This document shows positions 48,272-60,984 of a stretch of 64,000 nt of DNA, piece after piece. The notes under the pieces are model-generated. The model made no database searches and was not told the DNA's origin. It saw only the letters and a program-made list of their open reading frames with translations. Position 1 is the first letter of the stretch, and every line of letters begins with the position of its first letter. The stretch is from Sphagnum compactum (Eukaryota > Bryophyta > Sphagnopsida > Sphagnales): assembly GCA_965153455.1 (NCBI GenBank), contig OZ234497.1:3844001-3908000 (forward strand), written 5' to 3'. Position numbers and translations under genes: made by a program.

Positions 48272-51260
48272 CAACAAAAAGAAGGGATTTTGGGGGGAAA
48301 TTTTTGTTTTTCTAGTGAAACTTTTGATTAAATTTTTTTGAGAAAAATTAGCCAAATTTTCAATACCACAAAATGGAAAAAAGAAACCCTGATCTTAATG
48401 TTGAATGTAAGTCACATTGTGTATTTCTGCAATTTTGGATATTTACTTTTTTCTCATTTCAATAAAAATTGGTAGAAAAGCTTTCTTCTTACTTCCAATT
48501 GTACTTCATTATTTAAAGTGGCACGGTCAATGAATCAAATACTATCACCCATCTTGGTGGAAGGAAGGATGGACAAAGCTTGGTTTCAAGTTGCATAGGC
48601 TACCTTATGGCCAATGGCAATTCAAAACATATTCAAAATACAACAGTGAATCAAATACATATTCAAATTTAGATAGGACATAATCATCCAGAGTTGTGAA
48701 TCAATTGAGGGAAACAACATAATCACAATCAATTACATAATTCCAAACAAACTAGAGAAAATAACCTAAGGTCTTCAAAACATATTCAAAACACCCTTTT
48801 ACAGGTGACATAAACATTCAAAGTTGTGAGATTAATTAAGAGCAACAACATACTCACAACTGATTACACAATTCAAACAAATAACATAAGGTGCCAACCC
48901 AGCACAATCAAGAGCCCCTGAGTTCACCCTTTCTAAGGATAAAGCCAGACAACATAGTTCCCTGATTCTTCCTTCCCCAAAGATTAAGAAGCCCCCTAGT
49001 TCCCTTAGGTTCCCAACACTTTGAACAAGCTATTCACAAAAAGAACCAATTATTCTAGGAGTTTGCTATTATTATCACACATTGAGCACACCGTATATGT
49101 GAATTGAACACACCACAACTTGCAAGGTAGGTACGAATCATAGCCATTGGGGCACTGGCTATATGTTTTCCAAACATACACATAATCTTTGTATCAACAA
49201 CAGAGCTTTTGTGGAGGTCAGGCAGGAAGTGCAAGAGAAGCCATCTCAACTACCAACATGCTAGAATTTGTAGAGTCTGGGACCATAGTGTTATGAGCTG
49301 ACAACACTGGTTAGCACATCTTCCAGCGACTCTTCAATGGAGTTTAGAATTTGCACTGCTCCAGGAATGCCTGCTGGAAAAACCCAAAACCAAAAATTTG
49401 TGAGCAACCTGTTGTTTTCTCTTTTTCCTTGTATAAAATTGTGGGGGCATATTGATTAAATTACCCTCTCAATAGCCCTGGTCTTCGTTCTGTTTCAAGT
49501 AGAAGAGAAGAGTTACCTGTTTGGCCTCCATGACATGACTATTGAAAGAGGCCCAAGGCAAGGCCAAAATAGTAGTACTATTGAGGCTTTGAAGCATTAG
49601 TGTTCACTAACCCCATTACATGGACCCCTCATTCCAGGTTTTTAATTTTAAGAAAATTTGATAGCCGAAACCTGGCGAATTTCTCCAAAAAATTAGCAAT
49701 TTTAGTTGAACTTACACTAGCAAAACAGAAAATTCCAAAAAAATCCCACTTTTAATTGAAAAAAGAAAAAATCTGTCAAATTAAAGCACTGCCTCCTTTG
49801 GAAACCCTCCTTTTAAAGTAGATTTTTGGTTAGTCTATATGGGGGTATAACAATATCATTAAGATTGGATAATACGCTCTTTGAATTTTCTAAAGTCACC
49901 ACTAGGCTGTACATGACCATACAGTAAGGTCTTGAACCTATTTTAATAGGAAATTTAAAGGGCATATTAAACACTTTAAGGGACTATCTTGCAGCTCTTG
50001 ATCTAATTAGAGGCCGGCAGTCAAAAGTTCCCAAACATTAGTGAGACAGCCCCTTCTCCAACTCTAAGAATTTCAGACCATTGTTTTTTCTCTTTACATT
50101 TTTATTTTATTTTTAGTTAAAATATTTAAGCATCCTTCCATATATTCTGTGACCTACTGGAACCTGTTATAGAAATGTGGAAAATAAATAAATAAAATTC
50201 TGGCGAATTCCATTTCTACATATGTACAATCCTTTGTATATGTTGAAATCAGATTTTTCAAGTAAGATAATTGCAAAAAAATCCAGAAAAATTTCACTGA
50301 TTCTTTTGTAAAACATTTCTTGAAAAACAACAAACATATTTTTAATGGCCTAATCAAGAGCTGTTTTTTCCCCTTTCTTCTTCTTTCAATTTTCTGATTT
50401 CATAGAGGCAATTTTTTACTGGAAAACATGTTCTCCTACTTCTCCCCCAAAATATTACATAATGGCAAGCATCCTCTCCCCCCCCACCCCCCAAAGAATT
50501 GATCAAGAAGGTTGCTTCAAATTTCCACCACAAACTTTTTGGGATGCCTTTTCCACTCCACAATAAGACTTTCTTATTTGCCCCGAGAAAAAAAAAAATC
50601 ACACAAAATCAACTAAAGACTTGTACTAAATGAGAGGGGAGCCGGAAGGGGATGGGGCTAACCCATGGCCTCGGTTGGTGGTGGTGTTGAAGTATTAGGA
50701 GAAGAAGAAGCCTGGGACCGAACAGCTCTTTGGTAAAGGCCAAAGACAGTCAGGGTGATGCAAATCAATAGAAACATGAGTTTCGCTATCTCCATTACAT
50801 CACCAAACATCACCGAACGCTGCCCACCATTGCACTGATGGTGGATCGGCATCTGAAACTATCATGCTTCGCAATGTTGACATGGTGTCACCTCTTCTCA
50901 GTTCGACCTGAAATCAGTCCTTGCACTGCTGTTGAAAGCTGCGTCCTTCACAATATGCCCTGCACCCCAAGAAAAAGGAAAGAAAAGAACATCAACAAAT
51001 CAGACTTTCAAAACAAAAGCTATCCAAAAATCAACTCAACAATCAAACTTTCCCAAAAACAAAACAGAGCCATCGAAAATCATCCGAATAAAAAATTGCA
51101 CCACTTCGAGGTGACAATGGAGTCTTCAAGATGAGGTGCTGTGCAGTAAAGTAGCAGCAAAGAGAATTGAGGATGGTGTGGAGCAGCAGAGTGACCAATG
51201 TAACTCCTTGTAATTTGGACATGGAGAAGGAGGAGCAGGCAATCCTTTGTATATGTGAAC
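48272..51260. repeat. Repeat family Y, copy 3, lacking its first ~3.3 kb
   Basis: It begins at the AAAAAGAAGGGATTTT block (33255 in copy 2, about 57560 in copy 4) and stays collinear to the GGAGAAGGAGGAG block near 51230. It is more diverged than copies 2 and 4 are from each other, with several small deletions. Confidence 0.8.
50658..50890 (-). pseudogene. Small membrane-like ORF in Y copy 3, frameshifted
   Basis: The tail frame reads FGDVMEIAKLMFLLICITLT, then FGLYQRAVRSQ and a Ser/Pro-rich end PPPTEAMG, with the same stop as the Y copy 4 frame. The N-terminal part (STLRSMIVSDADPPSVQW) is in another frame. A 10-base tandem duplication of GGTGATGTTT near 50804-50815 explains the shift. One hydrophobic segment of about 20 residues follows the MEIAKL motif. 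I recognise no family. Confidence 0.5.
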
Positions 51261-51272
51261 ACAGTTTGGTGC

Positions 51273-51646
51273 GCCTTCTCCTTGTGCAAATAGCACAAGG
51301 AGGAAGGCACAAGGAATTGGTTTCTGGAATGTATGTAGATGGGACCCATGAAAAAGGGTGGCCTATACCCATTTACTTACATTCCAGAAATGTATGTAGA
51401 TGGGACCCATGAAAAAGGGTGGCCTATACCCATTTACTTACATTCCAGAAAATCTGGAATGTAAGTAAATGGGTATAGGCCACCCTTTTTCATGGGTCCC
51501 ATCTACATACATTCCAGATTTGGTTTTTTGACTCCAGAATGTAAGTCGAATGAAAAAACGGTTGCCTGTACCCATTCGACTTACATTCCGGAGTCAGTGC
51601 CGCCTTCCTCCTTGTGCAATTCCTCAGCAATTGCACATGGAGGAAG
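51273..51646. repeat. Cluster of nested long hairpins (fold-back sequence)
   Basis: Two near-identical direct units (51324-51387 and 51388-51448) are followed after five bases by an inverted copy (51454-51517). It pairs perfectly with the first unit over 64 bases and over about 60 with the second. A fourth, diverged unit at 51530-51595 is itself a hairpin with 23-base arms and one mismatch. The cluster is bounded by GCACAAGGAGGAAGGC at 51293-51308 and its exact reverse complement at 51602-51617. Each boundary also forms its own small hairpin (51273-51308; 51604-51646). It lies just past the end of Y copy 3. No open frame is conserved. Confidence 0.92.
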
Positions 51647-51649
51647 GGG

Positions 51650-53829
51650 ACGACTGGTAAGTTTCAGCATGTATTAAATTATTATTACATGTGCCAAGAT
51701 TTTAATAATAATTATAAAATTAAATTCTGAAATATTCAAGTGTCGGTTTGAAGATATAATTATTATAAAATTAAGATTTGAAGTATTGGACCCTCCATGT
51801 GAACTTCAGACCTGCCAATCCTTGAACATAAGAATGTGACAATCTACACACACTTAACAATGAAATCATGTTTATTATTTTCTATGAACATGACCTCTCA
51901 AAAATTTCATAATTGAAAAACCCACTGTTGCAATTAAGATTTGAGATTGAATTAATTATTCGGCAGTTTGTTGTTTGAATCCATTCCGATACTATGATAT
52001 TTTGGAGAAAGAAGCATACTTAAGGTTCTATTTTGGTAAGTGCCCCATGTTCCAAAATATTGGTGATGGGTCAATTAAATGTCTCCTTCTCAGGTAGGCA
52101 AAAAATAATAATTGTGAGTGTGCCCTCTCATTAATTAATACAAGCCTGAAATAATAATTGGCAGAGACATCTTTTTTCTTTTTCTTTTGGTGATATACCT
52201 GTATGATTGGTCCACCAAAATAAACTCACTTAAGGGGGACTCCTAAAATAGAACTTGTCACATGACCAAGTAATCTCAACTTTCCCATGCTCCCAAAATA
52301 CGCCCCATGTAATCTTCTCTTCTGAGCTAACAGTATAGTTAACAGGAGGAGGACCTCGGGCAAAAGGTATGCGATAAAGTGTGCTGTTCTTGGGAACTTG
52401 AGGAACAAAATGAGAACATAATAAAATATAACATGGAATACATTTGAGAACACCAAAATCCAAAAGTCTGAAATCCCCCTCCACTCCCCTTTGTATTTAT
52501 GTGTGAAACTGAAACTAAGATTTCTGGATTTATTTTTTTTGGGGAAAAAAGACAAGAAATAGGGATTAACCAAAGGTTAATTGACAACTAACTGACAGTT
52601 TTGGTCCAGGTTACTTAGAACTGGACTAAAACTGGATCTGATTTTAAAACTCCAACCCAGGGTTTCTTTTATATATTGTAAATTTGTAGCACAAGTGGCA
52701 AGGGTGAAGCCAAAGCCCATACATATGGCTATTTGTTAAAAAGGAAAGTGATGTATGTGGCTATGCTGCAATAGAAAAAATAAATATTTGGTGAACAGTT
52801 TTGAGTTGATAGAGCCAACTTGTGGCACCTACTTAAAACAGTTTAGTGAACAGTGGAAGCAGGCTCCAAGCTTATACATTTGTTCAGGTTTCAGGCTTTT
52901 AACATGCAATATTTGTAAGTAGGCAAAAATTTGAGTGTAACAACTAACTTTAACCACCTTGGGGGAATTTGAACCCCGGTCACAAGGACCTTACTCATTG
53001 CAACATAAGGTATTTGTAATAGTTGATAAGTTAGTATCATAGAAACAATCTGCAAAATATTAGTTATCAAAAGCAAATATCAGAATTCAAACCTTATATA
53101 CATGTAATGGTAGATATTATGAGAAAAAATTCCAACTTGTAAGATCATAGCCAACCATGTTCAAATTGCATTGAAAAACCCTGCATATGTCACAACAACT
53201 TACAAAGCACTTGGAACCAACTTGCACAAGTTGAAGCATAAAAAATAATTGCAACAAACAAAAAATAAATTGTAGCTAAAACATTCAACAATTATGCCTT
53301 CACTATAATTCTACCCTTGTTGTCGTCATTATAATTTGCAATATCGGTTTGGAAAAGGAAAGTGTACTTAACAAAAAAATCTTGACCGAACATGTGGATA
53401 ACAATGTTTAGATGTTCTACCAATTGATTTCAAAGCTAAAACTTCATGAAGGTCAATGTGGAAAAGGTTTTTTCATCTTCAACATTGCCAATGATCTAAA
53501 CAATGGCTAGTTGAACAAATTTCATGAACTTAGAAAGTCAATGAGTTAACATCAAATTGTTTGTGGCAAGTTGACGTCATAGTTTAGTGATAAGATTCTC
53601 ATTGATAGGTTCTTCCATGGCCTTAGGAGCTTGAGTTTAAATGGTTAGCTTGAAAAGAAATGTCTGCATATTAAAAATATCTCATGAAATTGCCTTAGAA
53701 ATCCATGAACCATGTGTGTTCAATTTTTTCAATGTAGAGTAATGTTATTTGATCAAGCACATATGAGTTACAAAAGTGGATTCACAATTTGGTCATAACA
53801 AATATTATGGGTAAATGACCCCCAAGAAC
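51650..53829. other. Intergenic, no supported gene
   Basis: AT-rich. 52025-52090 carries the TGCCCCATGTTCCAAAATAT and GGTGATGGGTCAATTAAATG motifs shared with 36230-36290. Minus-strand open frames around 52226-52587 overlap in three frames and have no recognised family. Confidence 0.5.
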
Positions 53830-54392
53830 ATGGGCAATGTTTTTCATTTCTTTGTAAAAAAATTAATTTTGTCACATACATAGGATTTTTGTGAAAAATA
53901 ACCCTAATTTGATAGGTTTTCAAAAACATTCAAGTCATTAGATTTTTACAACATGTTCCAACCAAAAGCCCAAATATAAAAAGATTCTTAAATTTTTTTA
54001 TCTTCATAAATCACTCACTATGGTTTTAAACTTCATTATTTTTATTAATCCTTATTTCTTGCTTCCACAAATCGTAATTTTGTTTAGCCAAAGAACGACA
54101 CCAAAATAATGGCCATTTGTAAAGCTCAAAAACTGAATTATAATTTGTATCTCTTTATAATTAGGCCTTGATGCATTAGGTAGTTATGCATTAAAATATT
54201 TGTCTTCACACAAGTCATTTTGAAATTTATTTAATCTATTTTTACATTGGTGGGAATGGATTGGGTATTGTTTGCAAGAACTTTTACACATGTTCAAAAA
54301 GTTTTTAGAAGTGTAGGTTTACTGTTTATGAAATGGTGGTAGTAATTACAAAGGAAGTAATGTTTTGATATTCCGTTAAAGAACAAAATGTG
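53830..54392. repeat. Repeat segment S, left of Y copy 4
   Basis: It matches 27770-28272 and its end joins family Y directly. The same order (S then Y) is seen at copy 2, apart from the 1.68-kb difference. Confidence 0.8.
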
Positions 54393-55756
54393 GAGTCATA
54401 TAATATTCAAGGCAAATCATAATTTGGTAAAGACATATGGATATAGATATTGAAATTTCAAATCTTGATTTGGAATACATTAATAAAATTTATTACATTG
54501 AGGGTGATTGTTTATTTGATACAATAGCCCATTTATTAAAATATTTGAAAAAATAACATGTTATATTTACAATTCTTCTTTGGAAATATTGATGACATTA
54601 TCGTTAAAGAATTCCAATCTTAGTGTTGAGGAACCCAAATTTTACATTATGAAGAACTTTGCATTCACTAAACATAACCCTAAAACAAGCCTATTGCAAG
54701 AACGAGAATCTTGTTGTAAATATTTTGTACACATGTTATATATTTGTAGGCAAACATATAAAAGGTAATAATCATGCCATACTTTTCAGCCAATTGATTG
54801 CTCATAATTGATTATTAAATCATAAATGATTTTGTTTCAATTTTATGATGTTACATCATTGGCTAGGATTCCAAGATAGGTTTAACATCAAATGGCAACA
54901 TGTTTGCACAACCTTTTTAGATATTAAGAAATATTTAAAAGAATGTCATCAAGCTAAAATCAGACTCCAAATGTGGTGAACAAATTTCAAATTTTATTAA
55001 AATTAAAAAAATTCATAATTGTATAACAGCCAATATTGGGTAATGTGTAACATAGATGAAACACATCAAAATTTTAAACAAGATTCAGATTGGAAGTCCT
55101 TCAAAGGACCAAAGACTAACCAAAACAAACTCTGTGGATTGGAAGACTTCAGTTGGACAAAGGTTTTTTATAACTTTTGAAAATAGAAACTGGACAATAT
55201 TAGTAAGGATCATGTACTATGGAATGGGCCTGATAGGCCCTGTTCCACCTAGGAATGCCACGAGCAACCTAACAAGTTCTTGTAAGACTTATTTCAAAGC
55301 ATAATTGGTTTTCCCACTACCAGTTCACATTTTAATCATGTTCTCAATTGATTGATATTAAAAACATTCAAAACACAAAAAGTGAAGCATGAAGATAACC
55401 ATCTATCCCACCAGAGTGAAGAACCGTTGTTGATTTTCCTTTGGAGTTTTTGTTGCTTTATATGCATAACCTCATGTGGGATCTTACAATCCATGTAAAA
55501 TCTCACTAATCATGTAATCTTACATTTTGTAAGCATCCTGTTTTTATATATAAAAGGCAGTGTTTCTTTACGTGTGGGGAGGGTCTACATTTAGACCTGT
55601 TCTGGAATTTTGGCAGCAATACCTGGCCTGTTGGCCACAGTGAACCAGCATCCACCAGAGCACCATGAAGGATGGATGGTAAGTGGTCAAGAAACAGTTC
55701 TCTGTTGGGTTCCAGTTCCCTAGCTAACTATGGTGATTACCCCGGTTGCTTATTTG

Positions 55757-55811
55757 TACTACCTACCTACTAACAACCCACAAGTGGCAGGTTGTTAGTA
55801 GGTAGGTAGTA
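55757..55811. repeat. Perfect 22-bp-stem hairpin in Y copy 4
   Basis: The left arm at 55757-55778 begins TACTACCTACC and the right arm at 55790-55811 is its exact reverse complement. The loop is 11 bases (CACAAGTGGCA). It is conserved in position with 31504-31554. Confidence 0.9.
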
Positions 55812-58473
55812 AAAAACAGCCCTTACCTATGTATAAACCATCTAGTTACCTAGTAGTTACCTATTTTCTTACCTATCTACTTATATATGGGACCTATTTC
55901 TTACAGAATTGGTTACCAAGGTGAAATAAAATATTAACTCAGTTGAGGTTCATCCACAACTGAGTAATAACATGCATCCACTGGATGGTGTGCTGGTTCA
56001 CTGTGTCTCTCAGCCTGCCCCGCCTTGTGACTGCCACTTGATGCCAGAAAGGGTCAATGTAGACCCTCCTCCTATTAAAAAATGCCTGAAAAATAGCTGG
56101 AATATAACCCCAACACCAATTACTTTCATAGGAGCTGTGAAACATGTACTTGAAGCAAAGGTTTGTGATGGAGTTGCTTAAACTTGAGGTTGATTTGTGT
56201 GTTCATGTATTTTGAAGAAACTCACTAAAATGTCTGCCACAATTTATTTCAATACAGCCAGCCATATCTGGTGTTGCGACGAACATGATATGCTTGGAGA
56301 GTCCTACACCAGCAGCCTTGTTTGGTACATAGCAACAGACTCTTTACAAATGGTTCTACACGGTTTCATGTGTTTTGAGTACATTTGTCATATTTTTACT
56401 GACATCCACAAGTCCTCTTTCATGTTATACTAGTGTGGCCTGTGCCATTGACCCAAGTGTTACAACATCCTCAACTAATTTTTCCTTCCAAAACCTGGTT
56501 TTTTGGGGATTTATTTGAATTTTCAGCAGCATAAATCATTTAAAAATCAATATCTCCCACATTCTGAATCCAAATCTTACCAAATAAATTCCATGAAATC
56601 GCACTCATCAAGATCTTTCCAACAACACCAAAGGCACATTCCAATTCCTCTGAAATTTTCAGCTACAATATAATTTAATTTTCAGTGAAGAAATCATTCA
56701 ATATTCAAGAACTTTTGGACCGCAATTCCAAACGTCATGGAACCAAGCCCATGCACCCCTCCTCATTGAGAGCTTTCTAAAGACAGCAAGAACACGATCT
56801 GAAGCATCCTGGTTCCGCGGATCTCATAACTACAAACCAAAAGAAACTACTTTCCTTCATAGATAGATAGGTGTACAGGTGAAGCACAAAACAACACAAT
56901 TTCCCAAAATTGGTTTCAATGGTAGAGTTATGTTTAAAGTCACCCTGTCTTTGAGCCCTAGTTTGACCCTGTAATCCCTGTTGCATTCCCCATTTGAGTG
57001 TAGCCATAAAGTGTTTGCACTGGGAATAATCAGTTCATAACATTTTGTGGGATGTTATTCTGAGAGAACTTGACTAATGAAGAATATGTACAGGGTGAAG
57101 GTGCAGGTAAGGTAAATCCAGAACTAGGGGTGAAACTCCTGTAAGAATCAATTTAGGTGGGAAATCTAGTTTGGTCTCCTCTTTTGTTCTATTTTCATCC
57201 TAGTTTTCAAAATCTCGTCGCCAGTTTGGGAAAAACTGGGAACCAGCACCCCCAGTTTGGGGTATCTTATGGATACCTTCAAAATTGCTCCATGTTTTGA
57301 TCATAGTGGAGGTCTCTGTCCTTCACAGTACTATTTTTCTCAACATCCGCCCAACAGTTAGTGAAATAGAGCAAGTTTGAGAAATTACTATGTATATATC
57401 CCAACCCAGAGCTTGACATTTTTATCAGAACTGGATGTATTTCTTCACACTAGTTAATGACAAGAGGCAATCAGTACATATGGTCCGGGGGCATGATGTC
57501 TGGATGTCTTTGACAATTGTGATTTACATCCTGATCAGTGTCTTGATTGCTTTTTTGGACAAAAAGAAGGGATTTTTTGGGAAAAACATGTTTTTCTAGT
57601 TGAAAGTTTGAATTTTATTTTTGGAGAAAATTAACCAAATATTCAATCCCACAAAATGGAAAAAAGAAACCCTGATTCTGATGTAGAATGTAAGTCACAA
57701 GGTGTATTTCTGCAATTTTGGATATTTACTTTTCTTTCATTTCAATAAAAATTGATAGAAAACCTTTCTTCCTACTTCAGTTTTTACTTCTTTATTTGAA
57801 GTGGCATGGTCAATCAATCAAATATTATTGGCCCTCTTGGAGGGAAGGATGGAGAAGCTTGGTTTCAAGTCACATAGGCTACCTTATGGACAAAGGTGAT
57901 TTAAATACATATTCAAATTTCAATGGGACATAATCATCCAGAGTTGTGGGATCGATTGAGTGAAACAACAAACTCAAAAATAACCTAAGGTTTTCAAAAC
58001 ATATTCAAAACAGCCTTTTACATGGGACACAATCATCCAAAGTCGTGGGATTAAGTAAGGAGGACAACATACAACCAATTACACAATTCAAACAAAATAA
58101 AGGAAGTAACATAAGGTTTGCCAATCAAGCACCATCAAGAGGCCCTGAGTTCACCCTTTCTAAGGCTAATGCCGCCTCCAATAAGGTGAGCTCTCCCTCC
58201 AACCAATAATGTCCACACAACATTGTTCCCCAATTCTTTCCCCTTGAACACTAGGAAGCCCCCGCACATTCCCAACACTTTGAACAACACATTGAAAAAA
58301 GAACCTATTATGGTAGGAGTTCACTTTTATATATCATGCATCTAGCACAACCTATATATGAATTGAACACACCATAACTTGCAAGGTAGTTGTAACTCAT
58401 AGGCATTGGGGCGCTGGCTATATGTTTTCCAAACACACATATTCTTGTAACAACAACAGAGCTCTTGCTGAGG

Positions 58474-58745
58474 TCAGGCAGGAAGTGCAAGGGCAGCCAT
58501 CTCAATCACCACGACAGAGTCCGGGACCAAAGTATCATTATCTGAGCTGACAACACTCGTGGGGACATTTTCCAGTGACCCTTCAATGGAGTTCACAATT
58601 TCCATTGCTCCTGGAATGCCTGCAAGAAAAACCCAAACCTTAAATTATGTGAGCAACATGGTGTTCCCTCTATTTCCTTGTACAAATTGTGGGGGCATAC
58701 GGATTGGGTATCTTCTCAATAGCCCGATCTTCATCCTGTTTCAAC
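58474..58745 (-). pseudogene. Two exon-like segments of an unrecognised gene, Y copy 4
   Basis: These are the counterparts of 34049-34326. The last segment (58619-58474) reads IPGAMEIVNSIEGSLENVPT, then SSDNDTLVPDS, and ends ALALPA with a stop. A 6-base loss relative to copy 2 keeps the frame. The preceding segment ends at 58684 and reads LKQDEDRAIEKIPNPYAPTI; its acceptor reads TGCAAG instead of CTGCAG, so that splice site is weaker. The differences from copy 2 are mostly substitutions that leave the frame open. No family is recognised. Confidence 0.4.
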
Positions 58746-60010
58746 TTGCAGAAAAGAGTTGTTTGGCCTCCATGACTGTTGACATGGTTATTGACAGGGG
58801 CCCAAGGCAAGCCCAAAACAGTACCAGTGCGGCTTTAAAGCATAGTGATCACTAACACCCATTGGAAAAATCTCTTCTCAATGGACTCATCATTCCAGGT
58901 TTTGATATCGAAAATTTGGCGAATTTGTCCAAAAATCTAGCAAATTTAGTTGACATTACACTAGAAAAGTAGAAAATTAGCAAAAATTTACCAAATTTTC
59001 AGTTGAAATGAGAAAAAATCTGTCAAATAACAGCACTGCCTCCTTTAAAGTGGAAACCCATTGACTGTTGGTTAGTGTATATTGGGGATAATCATATCAC
59101 TAAGATTGCATAATACACACACTGTGAATTTTCGAAAGTCACCACTAGGCTGTACATGACCTTACAGGCTTTTTGTAAGGTCTTGAACATGTTACAATAG
59201 GGAATTTGAAGGATGTTTTATATACAATAAGCGATTATGTTGCAGCCATTGAGCTCAGTAGAGGCCTGCTGTCAAAAGTTGCAAAACATGAGTGAGACAG
59301 CCGCTTCTCCTATTCTGAGAATTTCTGACATGTTTTTTTTTGTCTTTTGATTTTTGTTTTTTGATGTAGGGGAAGTGGTGGTCTATCCTTAAGGAGATGT
59401 GACCAAATTTAGCTATAAACTCCATATGAAAGTTAAAACAACTAAGCATCCTTCCATATATTTTGGGAAGTGCTGGCACATGTTATAGAAATCTGGAAAA
59501 AATTAAAGATTAAATTCCGGCGAACTTGAGCCATTTCAACATATATACAATCCTTTGTATTTGTTGAAATCAAAATTTTCAGGTAAAAAAATTGCGAAAA
59601 ACTTCCAGAGAAATTCACTGATTCTCATGTAAAACATTTTTTGAAGAACAACAAACACATTTTTAATGGCCTAATCAAGAGCTGTTTTTCTTTTCATTCT
59701 TCTTCTCCTTTCAATTTTCTGATTTCATAAAAGAGGCAAATTTTTGCTGGAAAACATGTTCTCCTAATTCTCCCCAAAAAAAAACATAAATGGCAAACAT
59801 CCCCGGCCCCCACCCATGTCCCCCCAAAAAAAATCGATCAAGCTTCAATTTTCCACCACAAATTTTTGGGATACCTTTTCCAGTCTGCAATAAAATTTTC
59901 CCAAGAAAAAAAAAAAACTTTTTGAGATGAACATAGACAAATCACACAAAATCAACTAAAGACTTGTACTAAAATGATAGAGGAGTGGGAACAGTGACAA
60001 GGGGGCAGGG

Positions 60011-60250
60011 CTAACCCATGGCCTCTGTTGGTGGTGGTCTTGAAGAATCAGGAGAAGAAGCAGGCTGGGACTGACCAGCCCGTGGCCTACATCTGCTTTC
60101 GTAAAGGCCATAAGCAGTCAGGGTGAGCATAATCAATAAAACCACGAGTTTTGCTATCTCCATTACATCACCAAACGCCACTGATGCCGACCATTGCACT
60201 GATGGTGGCACGGCATCGGCAGCTATCATGCTTCGCAATGTTGGCATCAT
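60011..60250 (-). CDS. Small single-pass membrane-like protein with Pro-rich tail, in Y copy 4
   Basis: This is a complete 79-codon open frame. The N-terminal 25 residues (MMPTLRSMIAADAVPPSVQW) are followed by FGDVMEIAKL, a hydrophobic segment of about 20 residues (about 36-55), a short basic stretch (SRCRPRAG) and a Ser/Pro-rich tail ending PPPTEAMG. No cleavable signal peptide is obvious; the hydrophobic segment looks like a membrane anchor. The second Met could also start it. The frame is kept in part in copy 3 (shifted) and only its tail remains in copy 2. It is on the same strand as, and upstream of, the exon-like segments at 58474-58745. I recognise no family; it could be a captured host gene fragment or chance. 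Confidence 0.4.
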   Translation of the reverse strand: MMPTLRSMIAADAVPPSVQWSASVAFGDVMEIAKLVVLLIMLTLTAYGLYESRCRPRAGQSQPASSPDSSRPPPTEAMG

Positions 60251-60760
60251 GTCACCTCTTCTCAGTTCAACCTAAAATCAGTCCTTGCACCGCTCTTGAG
60301 AACTGAGTCCTTCACAATATGTCCTGCACACAAAGAAAAAGAAAAGAAAAGAACATCACAATCAGACTTTCAAAACAAAAGCTATTGAAAATCAACTCAA
60401 GAATCAGACTTCCCAAAAAAAAAGCTCTGGAAAATCAACCCAATTGATAAAAAATTTCACCACTTTGAGGTGATGATTGAGTCTTTGAGATAAGGTGCTG
60501 TGCAGGAAAGTAGCAGCAAAGAGAGTTGAGGATGGTGCGGACAATCAGGGTGTGTGTAGTGAGGTCCTTGTGAGACAAATCTCCCAGCTTGCTAATGCAG
60601 CTTCAGGGGATTCAACTGATGAAAATTATTGATTGTGATTCCTGCTGCATCTGCTCGTCTTCTAACCTGTGCCAGAACAACCCTCTGTAAATCACTCCTT
60701 GCAATTTGGACAAGGAGAAGGAGGAGAAGAAGACAATGCAAGGCACTACCAGGCAAGCAA

Positions 60761-60984
60761 TTGCTTTTCAGCTTGTCGCCTTCAGCCCTTTTGAACCAGC
60801 AGGGTTCAGAAATAAATACATTTTTGACTCCATCATAAATTTCCTCGAATGTGTAGGATAAATATTATATACTGAAATATTTTCAGGATCTCGATTACAG
60901 CCTGCAATTAGGCTTTAATTTCAGGTGTAAAAAAGTCTGTAATCAAGAAACCTCTAATCTAATTCACGTCCTGAAGAAGAAGAA
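60761..60984. other. Linker after Y copy 4
   Basis: No gene is seen; the similarity to copy 3 has ended. Confidence 0.4.

Larger units (their letters stand above)
54393..60760. repeat. Repeat family Y, copy 4, the most complete
   Basis: It is collinear with copy 2 to the Pro-rich tail at about 60050 and continues beyond it with the complete small open frame (60011-60250) and its upstream sequence, which is shared with copy 3 to about 60745. It includes the perfect CTAC-rich hairpin (55757-55811) and the two exon-like segments (58474-58745). Confidence 0.85.
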
